The translations under genes were made by a program, and so were the position numbers. Below the pieces are notes generated by a model that worked only from the letters and a program-made list of their open reading frames with translations, was not told where the DNA came from and did not search any database. Of a DNA stretch of 64,000 bases, positions 24,523 through 33,996 are shown one piece after another (within the stretch, counting starts at the first letter, position 1; each line of letters begins with the position of its first letter). Source of the stretch: an uncultured Robinsoniella sp. (GTDB lineage Bacteria > Bacillota > Clostridia > Lachnospirales > Lachnospiraceae); NCBI GenBank assembly GCA_900540475.1, contig UQGG01000015.1, positions 1 through 64,000 on the forward strand, given 5' to 3'.

Positions 24523-25842
24523 TTATTTTCTTAATTCTGCCCAATCTGCTTTTAACGCCTCAACACATTTCTCCCAAGTTAAATCTCCTGCAAAATATCC
24601 CTGAATATCTGCTGCCGCCTGAGGCTCATATCCGCTTGGAAAACCACCGGTAACCCATGGCATTGTTTTTCCTTCTTCCATATATCTCTGTACTACTTTA
24701 GACAGGGTATCCGTGCTTTCAATTCCGTCATAATTATCAAATGCAGGGATACAGCCCAGATTTTCAACAACGATTTTCTTACCATCATCCGACTGGAACA
24801 ACCAGTTTAGAAAATCTTTTGTCGCCGCCTTATCGGCATCACCAGATTTTGCGTTTACACACCAGTTAATAGAAATTCCGGTTGCAATGGAATCTTCGGT
24901 TACGCCCTTTAAGGGAATAGGTAAAATATCCAGTTTCTCAGCAACTTCCGGTGCTACATTTTTTACCTCAGGTCCAATCCAGTTTCCCTGCTGAACCACC
25001 GCCACTCTTTCTATTCCGATGCCTCCCCCAATTTCCGTAGAATAGTCTACCGAATTTAACAAGGAAAGATTGTCTCTTGCAGGAGTATATTTTGTTTCCA
25101 GATCCACAAGAGCTTTTAAAGCATCTGCATATGTAAACTGTACTTCTTTGGCTTCGTAAGCACCCTGATTGTTTTTCAGTTCTGCCTGAAGCGGTATATT
25201 AATCATATGAAGACCAGGTATAAAGCTTTCTTTTGCCGCATACTCTTCCACTGCCTCCAGCGCGGGATACTGATCCTTTAATTCACCATTGTCAATTTTC
25301 TTCTGCAGTACAGCAAATGCTTCGTCAATAGCATCATACGTTGTTAATTTTGACCCATCGATACCTGCTGCCTCAAATATTTCTTTATTATAAACCAATC
25401 CGTACCCTTCCACACTTAGAGGCAGTCCGTATACTTTATCGTCCACCGTAACATCTCCTTTAAATTCAGGACGGATATGGGATACCCAGGGCTGGTCCGA
25501 TAAGTCTTCCACATAATCCTTATAGTCCTCCACCAATCCGGAAAATCCGGTACAAAAAATTTCAGGTTTATCATCATTCAGCATTTTCGCCTTTAAAGAC
25601 GTATTGTAATCATTACCCTGAACGGTCTCAACATTAATCGTGACATTTGGGTGTTCACTCATATATTGCTTTGCCGCTTCTTCTAATTCCCCTGCAAATT
25701 CTGATTTATTCTGGAAAATATCAACCTTTGCCTGTTCTGAGCCATCAGTTTTGCCATCTGACTTTGAGTTTCCTCCGCATCCCGTCATAAAGGACCCCAC
25801 CATTGCTCCGCATAAAAGTAAACTTACTAATTTCTTCTTCAT
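24523..25842 (-). CDS. Sugar-binding lipoprotein of the CUT1 transporter
   Basis: Extracellular solute-binding protein of family 1, about 439 residues. The lipoprotein signal ends at lipobox FMTGC near residue 20, followed by a short glycine/serine-rich linker. The maltose-binding-like fold follows (EFAGELEEAAKQYMSEHPNV, KPEIFCTGFSGLVEDY). The open frame extends upstream to 25953, but MKKKLVSLLLC is a standard signal start, so the ATG at 25842 is chosen; the ribosome site there is modest (AAAGG). First gene of the operon; two palindromic operators flank its promoter. Likely ligands are fructosides or sucrose-like sugars, inferred from neighbouring GH32 and GH13 genes. Confidence 0.92.
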   Translation of the reverse strand: MKKKLVSLLLCGAMVGSFMTGCGGNSKSDGKTDGSEQAKVDIFQNKSEFAGELEEAAKQYMSEHPNVTINVETVQGNDYNTSLKAKMLNDDKPEIFCTGFSGLVEDYKDYVEDLSDQPWVSHIRPEFKGDVTVDDKVYGLPLSVEGYGLVYNKEIFEAAGIDGSKLTTYDAIDEAFAVLQKKIDNGELKDQYPALEAVEEYAAKESFIPGLHMINIPLQAELKNNQGAYEAKEVQFTYADALKALVDLETKYTPARDNLSLLNSVDYSTEIGGGIGIERVAVVQQGNWIGPEVKNVAPEVAEKLDILPIPLKGVTEDSIATGISINWCVNAKSGDADKAATKDFLNWLFQSDDGKKIVVENLGCIPAFDNYDGIESTDTLSKVVQRYMEEGKTMPWVTGGFPSGYEPQAAADIQGYFAGDLTWEKCVEALKADWAELRK

Positions 25843-25911
25843 CCTATTATCCAACCTTTCCTTCTCCGTTATATTATGTACATTTTCCAATATATCTGTT
25901 TCATTTTTATA

Positions 25912-25986
25912 GGTTATGTACATAACTTGTTGTAATGATATCCTACCACACACTTTATCTCAATGCAATAGGTTATGTACATAACC
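25912..25986 (-). promoter_or_regulatory. Promoter flanked by two LacI-type palindromic operators
   Basis: On the minus strand TTGCAT (25963-25968) and TAGGAT (25940-25945) are 17 bases apart. GTTATGTACATAAC occurs just upstream (25972-25985, extended to a 16-bp perfect palindrome 25971-25986) and just downstream of the start region (25913-25926). The two centres are 59 bases apart. A third, one-mismatch copy lies before the GH32 gene. The LacI protein encoded at 28239-29273 is the obvious candidate to bind them. Confidence 0.75.
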
Positions 25987-26043
25987 TACTTTTTATAAGA
26001 TTATATACACTATTTTTTATGCATTATGTATAATATAAATCAA

Positions 26044-26081
26044 AAATAGCTATAAGTCTGATGTTACTACAGACTTATAGC
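26044..26081 (-). terminator. Rho-independent terminator after the GH32 gene
   Basis: On the minus strand GCTATAAGTCTG pairs with CAGACTTATAGC (26049-26060 with 26070-26081), followed by TATTTTTG. It ends the GH32 transcript before the transporter promoter. Confidence 0.85.
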
Positions 26082-26135
26082 CATTCCGATTTAAATCCTT
26101 ATTCTCTGATGCTGACTTTCCTGATTATTCTATTC

Positions 26136-28115
26136 TTATGTCGCTGTTTTTACAGATATATGATTAAAATAGCCCAGGGCATCCAAGACAACAAGCCCAA
26201 CCCGGTCACCATTCCCTTCACCACCTATGAAAGAAACCGATTTACCATCGAGACAGATCTTTACCCCGTCATCGTTTCTCTGTATTTTTATGTAATAGCT
26301 TTTCCTTCTGCCACCGGTAATAGAAATTTCCTGAAACTTCTGCAGCTTGCCTTCTTTGTTGTAAAATACGATGAATTTCAAGTCCAAAAAATCAACCAAA
26401 GCAATGATACCACTACTTCCTTTTTCATCCATTCCCATTGCCAGTCCCGCTGCTTTTTCACCCAAAACCGATGTCATGCTTGTTTCTGATACGGAAGCAA
26501 TAGAAATATCAGCAGAAAATTCTCTCCAATCTGCTGCCTCAGCTAACGCAAGTGCAGGTGAAGAAATAGCCTGTGTATTATCTGACCCGCAGGTATCTGA
26601 TCCGCTTAATCCATTACGGGTTTGGGCCCATCGTCCTGAAATTACCTGCCACTCATTAATTTCCGTATTTATCTGTGGGGGGGCTGTCCAGATAGATGCG
26701 ATATTCCAGGCTTTTATATTCTTCGGATCTGTGAAAAAATGCAGCTGAATCTCTTCTTCCTTTGGAAATATTAGGTGAGACATCCACAGCTCCCCATCCC
26801 CAAACATTATTTCCAGGCTGCTCTTATCAATGAAAATTTCAAGCTGCGCTAATTGTTCTCCGGTGCAGGATGCAGTACTGCAACATTCATAGAACTCCGA
26901 TTGCACCAGGGAGGATTTCATGCGATACAGGCGGACTGCATGATTTTGAAGATCTGCCTCAAGCCTCGCCAGACATTCCCCTCCCTGCTGTAAGATAAAT
27001 CCAAAAATATCTCCGCTCTCCTTAACATCATTACAGAATACAGACAACTCCCCTGTTCCATTTGGAAAAACAAAGCTTCCGTCTGCTTTCTGTTTTACCT
27101 CTCCTTCTCTCAGTTTACGATATTCATTGACCGGGCGTACCCTTAAACGCCAGTCACCCTCAGCCTTGTACAGCGTAATTTCCCGCAGTAAATTCATCTG
27201 GCCATTAAAAGGTGAGGTAGGCGTAATTTCACGGTAAGCCCAGTTATCCTGCCAGGCTAATGCAATTCTGCGTCCTTCTCCCGGGTTTTCTTCCTCCTGG
27301 TAAAAGGTCTGGACTGCGTAGTAATCCATTCCCCAGTCCAGATATTGCTTTTCTTTCATTTCACTTATAAATTGCTTCCCGTCAAATTCCCCTACTGCAT
27401 AAACCACTCCATGACCGTAGTTTCGCACCCCTTCTCCCATGACGGATGCCAGCAGCACCCACTTTAAAACCTTTGTATCCTCCTGATATATGGGAAACAT
27501 ATCCGGACATTCAAATATTACTCCGGGAATATCTTCCTCCCCCCATTTTGATAAATAGGACCAGGATTTCAGATCATTTGAATCGTAAAATTCCAGACAG
27601 CTTCCTGCCGCCAATATCATAATCCATTTTTCTTCACCGTTTTTCTGATAACGGAAGATTTTCGGATCCCGGAAATCTTTTTTCCCATTTCCATCCAACA
27701 CCGGATTTTCCTGGTACATGTTCCACTGATATCCGCCGTCTGTACTATAAGCAATTCCCTGCGCCTGCAAACCACCATATGTAAACGCTGCTACAAAAGC
27801 ATTTTTCCCAAATCCTGCCGTATTCCCGGTATCCATCACACAGGTTCCTGACCATATCTGATCCAGCCGGTCCGGCTGCAGGGCATTTTCTTCGTGTCTC
27901 CAGTGCAGGAGATCACGGCTGGTGGCATGTCCCCAATGAACTGCACCGAAAATATTGTACTGGTGATACATATGGTAAATACCATTTGCATAAATCAAAC
28001 CATTGGGATCATTGATCTGATCCCGCTGCGCCGTATAATGAAATTGCGGACGAAACTTTTCCTGCATATACTCTATCCTAATATTCATGGAATCTTCTCT
28101 TTTCTGTATCATCAT
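26136..28115 (-). CDS. GH32 beta-fructofuranosidase/fructan hydrolase with extra C-terminal domain
   Basis: Hydrolyses sucrose or fructo-oligosaccharides in the cytoplasm (no signal peptide). The five-bladed propeller carries INDPNG with nucleophile Asp36, FRDPK with stabilising Asp150, and FECPD with acid/base Glu202. The usual C-terminal beta-sandwich follows (about residues 345-480). Residues about 490-659 form an additional module with a second sandwich-like pattern (WREFSADISIA to YYIKIQRNDDGVKICLDGKS), which resembles lectin-type domains and is not needed for catalysis; GH32 proteins without it have about 480-500 residues. AAAGGAG lies seven bases before the ATG. Transcribed from its own operator-bearing promoter, ahead of the CUT1 operon. 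Confidence 0.92.
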   Translation of the reverse strand: MMIQKREDSMNIRIEYMQEKFRPQFHYTAQRDQINDPNGLIYANGIYHMYHQYNIFGAVHWGHATSRDLLHWRHEENALQPDRLDQIWSGTCVMDTGNTAGFGKNAFVAAFTYGGLQAQGIAYSTDGGYQWNMYQENPVLDGNGKKDFRDPKIFRYQKNGEEKWIMILAAGSCLEFYDSNDLKSWSYLSKWGEEDIPGVIFECPDMFPIYQEDTKVLKWVLLASVMGEGVRNYGHGVVYAVGEFDGKQFISEMKEKQYLDWGMDYYAVQTFYQEEENPGEGRRIALAWQDNWAYREITPTSPFNGQMNLLREITLYKAEGDWRLRVRPVNEYRKLREGEVKQKADGSFVFPNGTGELSVFCNDVKESGDIFGFILQQGGECLARLEADLQNHAVRLYRMKSSLVQSEFYECCSTASCTGEQLAQLEIFIDKSSLEIMFGDGELWMSHLIFPKEEEIQLHFFTDPKNIKAWNIASIWTAPPQINTEINEWQVISGRWAQTRNGLSGSDTCGSDNTQAISSPALALAEAADWREFSADISIASVSETSMTSVLGEKAAGLAMGMDEKGSSGIIALVDFLDLKFIVFYNKEGKLQKFQEISITGGRRKSYYIKIQRNDDGVKICLDGKSVSFIGGEGNGDRVGLVVLDALGYFNHISVKTAT

Positions 28116-28173
28116 GAAAATGCTCCTTTAACTTTTTCATAACAATATCATAAATAGATTTATTCCTCAATCA

Positions 28174-28187
28174 GTTATGTACAAAAC
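28174..28187 (-). promoter_or_regulatory. LacI-type operator before the GH32 gene
   Basis: GTTATGTACAAAAC is a one-mismatch copy of the palindrome GTTATGTACATAAC found twice before the transporter operon. It lies about 60 bases upstream of the GH32 start, in the gap that follows the LacI gene. Confidence 0.65.
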
Positions 28188-28238
28188 CTCCTTTTTTTAT
28201 AAATTTTCCATCAAATATATATTTATTTTGTACATTGT

Positions 28239-29273
28239 CTATCTTTCACTCACCTTATTATTCTCCCTTTTCTTCACTGACTCCCTGAGGATCAGCCGTA
28301 CCGGCAGCAATACAATTTTTTCTTCCACGTTTTCACCGGACAGCAGTTTAAGAAGCATCTCTACCGCCTTACATGCCTTTTCCCCGGCATCCTGGCAGAT
28401 CGTGGTCAGAGTTGGCGCACACATTTCCGCAAAATACATATTATCAAATCCTACAATGGATATATCTTCGGGGACCTGATATCCTTTTCTTTGAAAATAA
28501 GTCATAGCCTCTATGGCATACCAGTCGGAAAAGAAAAACATGGCATAGTCTTTTTTCATAAACTGGCATAAGCGCTCATAATTTTGCTGCCTCTTACCTG
28601 AATCATCGTACAATGCGATAAAGTATTCTTTTTTATACGGCAGACCATATTCTTTTAATGCACGCCGATACCCCATATACCGGTCATGATCCACACCCAG
28701 ATCTCTTAGAGCAAGGGCAAAGATTTTCTGATAGCCGGATTCTATGAGATATTTTGTCATCAGATAACCGCCCATTTCATCTTGCAGCCCTACATTATAA
28801 TAATCACCTAAATTGTCATTATATATATCAATTGCTACCGCCGGTTTTTGGGTCAACGAACGAATTTTATTATAATCATTCAGGGTAAATGACAGGCAGA
28901 TCAATCCGTCTACGTTCCAGGCAACTGCCATGTGGAAAATATCATCCAAATTATCAGAAGAGTAGAGCATCATATAATAACCTGACTCCCTCAGCTGTTT
29001 CTCAATTACGCCGATGACCTGACTGTAAAAAGGATCCGCAATCAGAGTATCTCCGTAATGTTTCGTTTCATGGATCACCACACCAATCATCCGGGACTGG
29101 CGATTCGTCAGCATACTCAGCCCCATGGGCGCAATATAATTTTTTTCCCTCAACACCTTTTGGATTTTCTGAATATTCTGCTCAGATACCTTTTTCGTTT
29201 TCCCATGAATTACATTGGATACCGTTGTGGTGCTGACCCCTACGATTTCAGCAATTTCTTTTATTGTTATCAT
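28239..29273 (-). CDS. LacI-family transcriptional regulator of the fructoside locus
   Basis: Repressor of about 344 residues. The helix-turn-helix is TIKEIAEIVGVSTTTVSNVIHG at the N-terminus; the sensor domain contains SRMIGVVIHET, VDGLICLSF and EDISIVGFDNMYFAEMCAPTLTTI. A TTG two codons earlier (29279) is possible, but AAGGA is seven bases before the ATG at 29273. It lies upstream of the GH32 and transporter genes, all leftward, and is probably their repressor acting at the GTTATGTACATAAC sites, with a phosphorylated or free sugar as inducer. No operator copy is seen in its own leader. Confidence 0.93.
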   Translation of the reverse strand: MITIKEIAEIVGVSTTTVSNVIHGKTKKVSEQNIQKIQKVLREKNYIAPMGLSMLTNRQSRMIGVVIHETKHYGDTLIADPFYSQVIGVIEKQLRESGYYMMLYSSDNLDDIFHMAVAWNVDGLICLSFTLNDYNKIRSLTQKPAVAIDIYNDNLGDYYNVGLQDEMGGYLMTKYLIESGYQKIFALALRDLGVDHDRYMGYRRALKEYGLPYKKEYFIALYDDSGKRQQNYERLCQFMKKDYAMFFFSDWYAIEAMTYFQRKGYQVPEDISIVGFDNMYFAEMCAPTLTTICQDAGEKACKAVEMLLKLLSGENVEEKIVLLPVRLILRESVKKRENNKVSER

Positions 29274-29464
29274 CTGCAAATCCTTATCTCTCTTATTTTT
29301 ACATGTTTAAAATTCTATAGGTCATTATACTATTCCTTTAGCTGCAGTTCAAGCTTCAATGAAACCACAGATTGCGGCAGATTAGAATTCTGCGCAAAAT
29401 ACTCATGCAATCCTCCCCACTATTCTCTATACTGTCTGATATACCAATTGAAAAGGAGATTATT

Positions 29465-30211
29465 ATGAGTATTTTATTATCTGCAAATGAAGTAACAAAG
29501 ATATACAGCAAAAACCAGCGTCCGGGGCTGGATCACGTTACTTTCCAGGTGGAATCCGGGGAATTTATCGGTATTATGGGCGCTTCCGGCTCCGGGAAAA
29601 CCACGCTGTTAAACGTGCTCTCCACCATTGATACCCCAACAAGCGGCGAGATTACCATACATGATATTCCGGTAAGCTGTTTATCCGACCGTCAAGCAGC
29701 AGATTTCCGCCGGGATCATCTGGGTTTTATTTTTCAGGAATATTTCCTATTAGACAGCCTGACAATCCGGGAAAACATAGCAGTTCCCCTGACCCTGAAC
29801 AAAATGTCTCCAGGTGATATCAAAAGTAACGTCATCAGGATTGCCAAACGGTTTGGGATTGCTTCCCAGCTTGACAAATATCCCGGTGAGCTCTCCGGTG
29901 GGCAGAGACAGCGTGCCGCAGCCGCCAGAGCGGTTATCAAAAACCCAAGTATATTATTTGCCGATGAACCTACCGGAGCCTTAGACTCAGGTTCAGCTGC
30001 AGAACTTCTGACTGCGCTGTACGAAGCAAACAATGATCTGGGAACCACCATCTTAATGGTAACTCATGACGCATATGCTGCCAGTTATGCAAAAAAAATT
30101 ATATTTTTTAAAGACGGATGCATTTTAAAAACCCTTCAGAATCATGATACCAGCCGACACGCCTTCTATGAAATCATTATGGAAGAAACCGCACGATTAA
30201 ATCATGCATGA
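29465..30211 (+). CDS. ABC transporter ATPase, BceA/lantibiotic-resistance type
   Basis: ATPase of a peptide-antibiotic sensing and detoxification transporter, 248 residues. Walker A GASGSGKTT, Q-loop FIFQEYFLL, signature LSGGQRQRAAAARAV and Walker B ILFADEPTGALDS are complete. The frame opens at 29372, but AAAGGAG eight bases before the ATG at 29465 marks the start; family N-termini agree. It is followed after 12 bases by the FtsX-fold permease. BceAB-type systems protect against bacitracin, lantibiotics or other lipid II-directed peptides, which is family knowledge, not visible specificity. Confidence 0.93.
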   Translation: MSILLSANEVTKIYSKNQRPGLDHVTFQVESGEFIGIMGASGSGKTTLLNVLSTIDTPTSGEITIHDIPVSCLSDRQAADFRRDHLGFIFQEYFLLDSLTIRENIAVPLTLNKMSPGDIKSNVIRIAKRFGIASQLDKYPGELSGGQRQRAAAARAVIKNPSILFADEPTGALDSGSAAELLTALYEANNDLGTTILMVTHDAYAASYAKKIIFFKDGCILKTLQNHDTSRHAFYEIIMEETARLNHA

Positions 30212-30223
30212 CAGGAGAACCTT

Positions 30224-32395
30224 ATGAATATTATTTTGATAGCTACAAAAAACCTGAAAAAGAATTTTTCCTTTTACACACTTTATCTCATATCCGTTTC
30301 TTTTGTAATCACGATTTTTTTCGCTTTTACTTCTTTTTCTATGAATGACGTAATGATGGAAAAGATCTCTTCTGACGGCAGGGTGGAAATGATGTGCGGT
30401 ACAGTTTCTGTTTTTCTTATGGCATTTGTTGTCTTTTATATGACTTATTCCAATCGTTTTTTTCTGCGGCGAAGGACAAAAGAGCTTGGCATTTATGTCC
30501 TGCTGGGATACCGCAGATCAGCCATCCTGTGTCTGTTAGCATTGGAAAACTTTTTTATCTGCACGGCATCTCTTTTCATTGGCATTTTGTCTGGTGCATT
30601 CCTGCACAAAGGTGCCACAGCCTTGATTACCTCACTTTTACGCCTGCCTTCTTTAGATGATAAAATGGTTCTTTTTAACGGAGGGGCTATTGCCAGGACC
30701 ATGCTATTTGTCCTTGCCGTGATGGCTGCAATGTTTCTTTCAAATGGAAAAGTAGTCTGGCAGACCTCACTGATGAACCTGATACGTCTGGAAAAACGTG
30801 CGGAAAAGAGTATGAAAACAAGGATTATCCCTGCCATTGCAGGACTTTTGATGATTTTATCCGGGTATTTTCTGGCATTAAATATATTGCAGGGAAAAGA
30901 ATCCCTGTGGATTACCGCAGGGTTTACTCCCATTGGCATGCTGACTCTCCTGCTTGTTGTATTCGGAACCATATTTTTTATCAATTCCTTTCTGCCCTGC
31001 CTGATGATAGTCCGAAAACGCAGCAAACGCTTTTATACGGAAACCCGCATTATAACCATTCCGAACTTCATTTACCGGATTCGAAGCAACGCCAAAACAA
31101 TTATAATGCTGACATTATTTTCTGCCACTACTCTGACCATTACGGGAGTGATGGCTCTTACTTTATACTATCCCATCGCTGCTGTTTCCCGCATAGCACC
31201 TTCGGAGATTGAATTCCGGGTAGAAAATGAAGATCAGATCCGGGAGACGGTGCAGGTTCTTCAAGATGGACAGTTCCTTCAAGATGGGCAGTTTCTTCAA
31301 GATGAACAGTTCCTTCAAGATGGGCAGTTCCCTCAAAACGAACAGATTCTTGAGACAAAGCAGCTCCGTAAATCTATACCTTGTCCTGTATCTGACCAGA
31401 CCAGCTCAGTCGCCATAAATCCCACTGGCGTTATAGTAACACTAACGGATATTATCAAAGTATCCTCGGATGCCAAAGTCCTTCCCCCGGAATATGGACT
31501 TGGAAGTGCAAAAGGGGATGCAGATAACGAAAGACTTTCAAGACAGCCCGGATTTGAATGCATATCCGTATCGTCGTTTCAGCAGTTAATGACCGCCCAG
31601 GGCAGGGCAGATTCTTTAAAAGAGCTGCTCCCGCTGTCAGAAACAGCATGTATTCTGGTTAAATATGAACCCAATCCCAATGGTTCCGATGAAACCGGCA
31701 GCGTTTATTCCTTTAAGACCAAAAAGGGACTCCTGAACCTGAAAGTCAAAAGCACCACGCTTGACAATCCGGTTTCTTTTGCCAACAGTATCGGCACCTT
31801 AATTATCAGCGACGAAGCTTATCAACGGTTCGCCGAAATGACATATCCCAAAACCACAGTGTTAAGCCTCAACGGTCCCGTAATAAAAAATAATGAAATG
31901 CTCTATTCTGCCATGGAAAAAATCACAGGCAACAGTCCATACCTTCAGGGTAATTCCCATCGGATTCACACATTGCTCACCCTGAACAGTTCTACTTTTC
32001 TTCTGATTGGGTTTCTGGTTGTTTTATTTTTCATAGCTACAGGCAGCATTTTATACTTTAATAATGTCTCAGCCATAACCGATTCCAGAGAAGATTACGA
32101 CATTTTAATGAAAATGGGCTACAGCAGCAAAAAAATTAAGATAATTATCAGAAATCAGGTGTTCACTTTTTATGGCATTCCTTTTATAATTGGATTAACA
32201 GACAGTTTATTTGCTCTGCTTGTTTATAAGCATGGATTGATGCAGAACTTATTGGGAAATTCACTGATTCAATATTTTCCGGTTGCCGTCTCCGTCGGTT
32301 TGACTGCTGCTATATACCTGGTTTACTATATGATCACCAAGAGAGCGTGCTGCCGGATTGTATTTAGCACCTCTAGTGTATCCCAGAGGCCATAA
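30224..32395 (+). CDS. FtsX-like permease of a BceAB-type transporter
   Basis: Ten-span membrane protein of 723 residues. FtsX-type regions lie at about residues 55-170 and 580-715. The large extracellular domain between the seventh and eighth spans (about 325-580) is the peptide-sensing part in this family. Its first section contains five tandem copies of a six-residue unit, LQDGQF-like, encoded by an 18-bp DNA repeat at 31259-31348, which is not normal for the family. AGGAGAACC precedes the ATG. Next is a two-component system that probably reads the transporter's state. Confidence 0.92.
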   Translation: MNIILIATKNLKKNFSFYTLYLISVSFVITIFFAFTSFSMNDVMMEKISSDGRVEMMCGTVSVFLMAFVVFYMTYSNRFFLRRRTKELGIYVLLGYRRSAILCLLALENFFICTASLFIGILSGAFLHKGATALITSLLRLPSLDDKMVLFNGGAIARTMLFVLAVMAAMFLSNGKVVWQTSLMNLIRLEKRAEKSMKTRIIPAIAGLLMILSGYFLALNILQGKESLWITAGFTPIGMLTLLLVVFGTIFFINSFLPCLMIVRKRSKRFYTETRIITIPNFIYRIRSNAKTIIMLTLFSATTLTITGVMALTLYYPIAAVSRIAPSEIEFRVENEDQIRETVQVLQDGQFLQDGQFLQDEQFLQDGQFPQNEQILETKQLRKSIPCPVSDQTSSVAINPTGVIVTLTDIIKVSSDAKVLPPEYGLGSAKGDADNERLSRQPGFECISVSSFQQLMTAQGRADSLKELLPLSETACILVKYEPNPNGSDETGSVYSFKTKKGLLNLKVKSTTLDNPVSFANSIGTLIISDEAYQRFAEMTYPKTTVLSLNGPVIKNNEMLYSAMEKITGNSPYLQGNSHRIHTLLTLNSSTFLLIGFLVVLFFIATGSILYFNNVSAITDSREDYDILMKMGYSSKKIKIIIRNQVFTFYGIPFIIGLTDSLFALLVYKHGLMQNLLGNSLIQYFPVAVSVGLTAAIYLVYYMITKRACCRIVFSTSSVSQRP
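31259..31348 (+). repeat. Five tandem 18-bp repeats inside the BceB-like permease
   Basis: Units start at 31259, 31277, 31295, 31313 and 31331. The first four encode LQDGQF or LQDEQF, the fifth PQNEQI, and a sixth (LETKQL) is decayed. The units are in frame, so copy-number changes would lengthen or shorten the extracellular loop without breaking the gene. Confidence 0.92.
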
Positions 32396-32430
32396 AATAA
32401 CGACTGAAAATAAAAATGGAGATATTAAGA

Positions 32431-33996
32431 ATGAAACCAAGAAAAATCAAATTGCTGTTTTTGGCAAACCACCTGATTACCATGTTATATATTGCATACA
32501 TTACCGGTCCTGGCAGATTATCGGAGTCCACGGGCTTTATTCCCTATTTGATTTCAACCCTGATCCTGCTTGATATCTCCTATATTATTACCTGTAACCT
32601 AAAAAATAACAAGATGCTGAATCTGTTCTGCGGATTACTGGCTCTAAATTGCTGGTATATTGTGTTTACGCTGGATACTTCCCAAGCAGGCACAGTGGCG
32701 CTGAGTGCTCTGGGACCCGTAATTCTCTGTGCTTCAGCAAGATTTACTCTGGTATTTTTCTTCCAGGACACCGGATATCAATTTAAGCGGTTTACCGGCA
32801 TACTGATGATCTTAGCATGTATCGGCTCTGTTATCGGGCTTTTTATCTCACCCAGGGTATTTGCCTGTATGTACGGAATTCAGTTTCTCATCACTGTTTT
32901 CTGTTTTTTCCTGGTGTTGATCCGGCATCACAAAAGAATGGGCTATGTCTGGAAAAATGAACGCAAATACATTTTAACCTCTTTTTTCCTGATATTTGGC
33001 GGTTTTGCCCTATACTGCATTCTGATGTCAAAAGTCCCGGGACATCTTGAAAATTTTGGTGTCTACCTGATTGTACTGCTTTTCTTTTTTAACATTCATG
33101 CCATATCGTTTAAAAAGTCCAGAAGTACGCCCTTATCATCTGTATTTCATAAAAAACAGGCATGGATTATGTTTCTGTTTTTTGCAGTTGCCGTAATTCT
33201 GATTTCCTATTTATTGAAGTTCAGTTTCCGTGGATATTTTCTTATTATTAATCTGTTCATCTGGCTGGTATTCCTGTGTAATATTATGCTGGAGCAGAAT
33301 TTCCGCCGACAGAAGTTTTCTTTTCTACTTTCCGGTTCTTATAATAAAGTACTGGAACAGATTCGCCGGGAAGAGCAGTTAAAAGCGGATTTTTCCAACT
33401 ATCTTCACGATGAAGTTCTGCAGGATGTCTTGTCTCTTAAGAATCTGATGAGCAAATCAGAAGATCCCAAGGTACAGAAGCTGATTTTAAGTACCCTTGA
33501 CGAATTAAGCGGGAATATCCGTAAGCAAATGAAGGACTATCATCCGGTGATGGTAAAGTCTCTGACTTTAAAGGAAAATTATCAGAATCTGATTGAAGAA
33601 ACAGGCAGAGCTTTCCCTTACCGTACCATTATCACTACATTTTCATGCCCGGATGATTTATTTTTGGTAGAACCTTATCACCTGATTATTTACCGCTTCA
33701 TAAAGGAGCTAGCTGCTAATGTATATAAGCATTCCAAAGGAAACTATATGTGGGTAACTCTGTCTCAGGAAAAAGGCAACATTCAGCTGTGTGTCCGTGA
33801 CAACGGAACTTCCTGTGCAGATACCATTTTGCTCTCACCAACATCCGATCACAAAGGGATTTCTTCCATTCAGGAACAGACCCTTTCTCTGTCCGGTGAA
33901 ATGAAAATTCAGGATAACACTCCCCGGGGCATATCGGTTCTGATAACCATGCCTATGAAAGGAGAACATTCTTATGAAAGTTTTGTTAGTCGATGA
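32431..33996 (+). CDS. Sensor histidine kinase, NarL-partner type (HisKA_3)
   Basis: Membrane sensor of about 521 residues. The first 290 residues hold roughly eight hydrophobic spans and no obvious extracellular domain. The dimerisation motif FSNYLHDEVLQDVL carries the phospho-accepting His326, typical of the NarX/DesK class. The ATPase domain shows NVYKHSK (N box) and VRDNGT (G box). GGAGA is nine bases before the ATG at 32431; an ATG at 32416 also exists. It overlaps the response-regulator gene by 23 bases. Its placement directly after BceAB-like genes is unusual, since BceS kinases normally have two spans and belong to another class. Confidence 0.9.
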   Translation: MKPRKIKLLFLANHLITMLYIAYITGPGRLSESTGFIPYLISTLILLDISYIITCNLKNNKMLNLFCGLLALNCWYIVFTLDTSQAGTVALSALGPVILCASARFTLVFFFQDTGYQFKRFTGILMILACIGSVIGLFISPRVFACMYGIQFLITVFCFFLVLIRHHKRMGYVWKNERKYILTSFFLIFGGFALYCILMSKVPGHLENFGVYLIVLLFFFNIHAISFKKSRSTPLSSVFHKKQAWIMFLFFAVAVILISYLLKFSFRGYFLIINLFIWLVFLCNIMLEQNFRRQKFSFLLSGSYNKVLEQIRREEQLKADFSNYLHDEVLQDVLSLKNLMSKSEDPKVQKLILSTLDELSGNIRKQMKDYHPVMVKSLTLKENYQNLIEETGRAFPYRTIITTFSCPDDLFLVEPYHLIIYRFIKELAANVYKHSKGNYMWVTLSQEKGNIQLCVRDNGTSCADTILLSPTSDHKGISSIQEQTLSLSGEMKIQDNTPRGISVLITMPMKGEHSYESFVSR

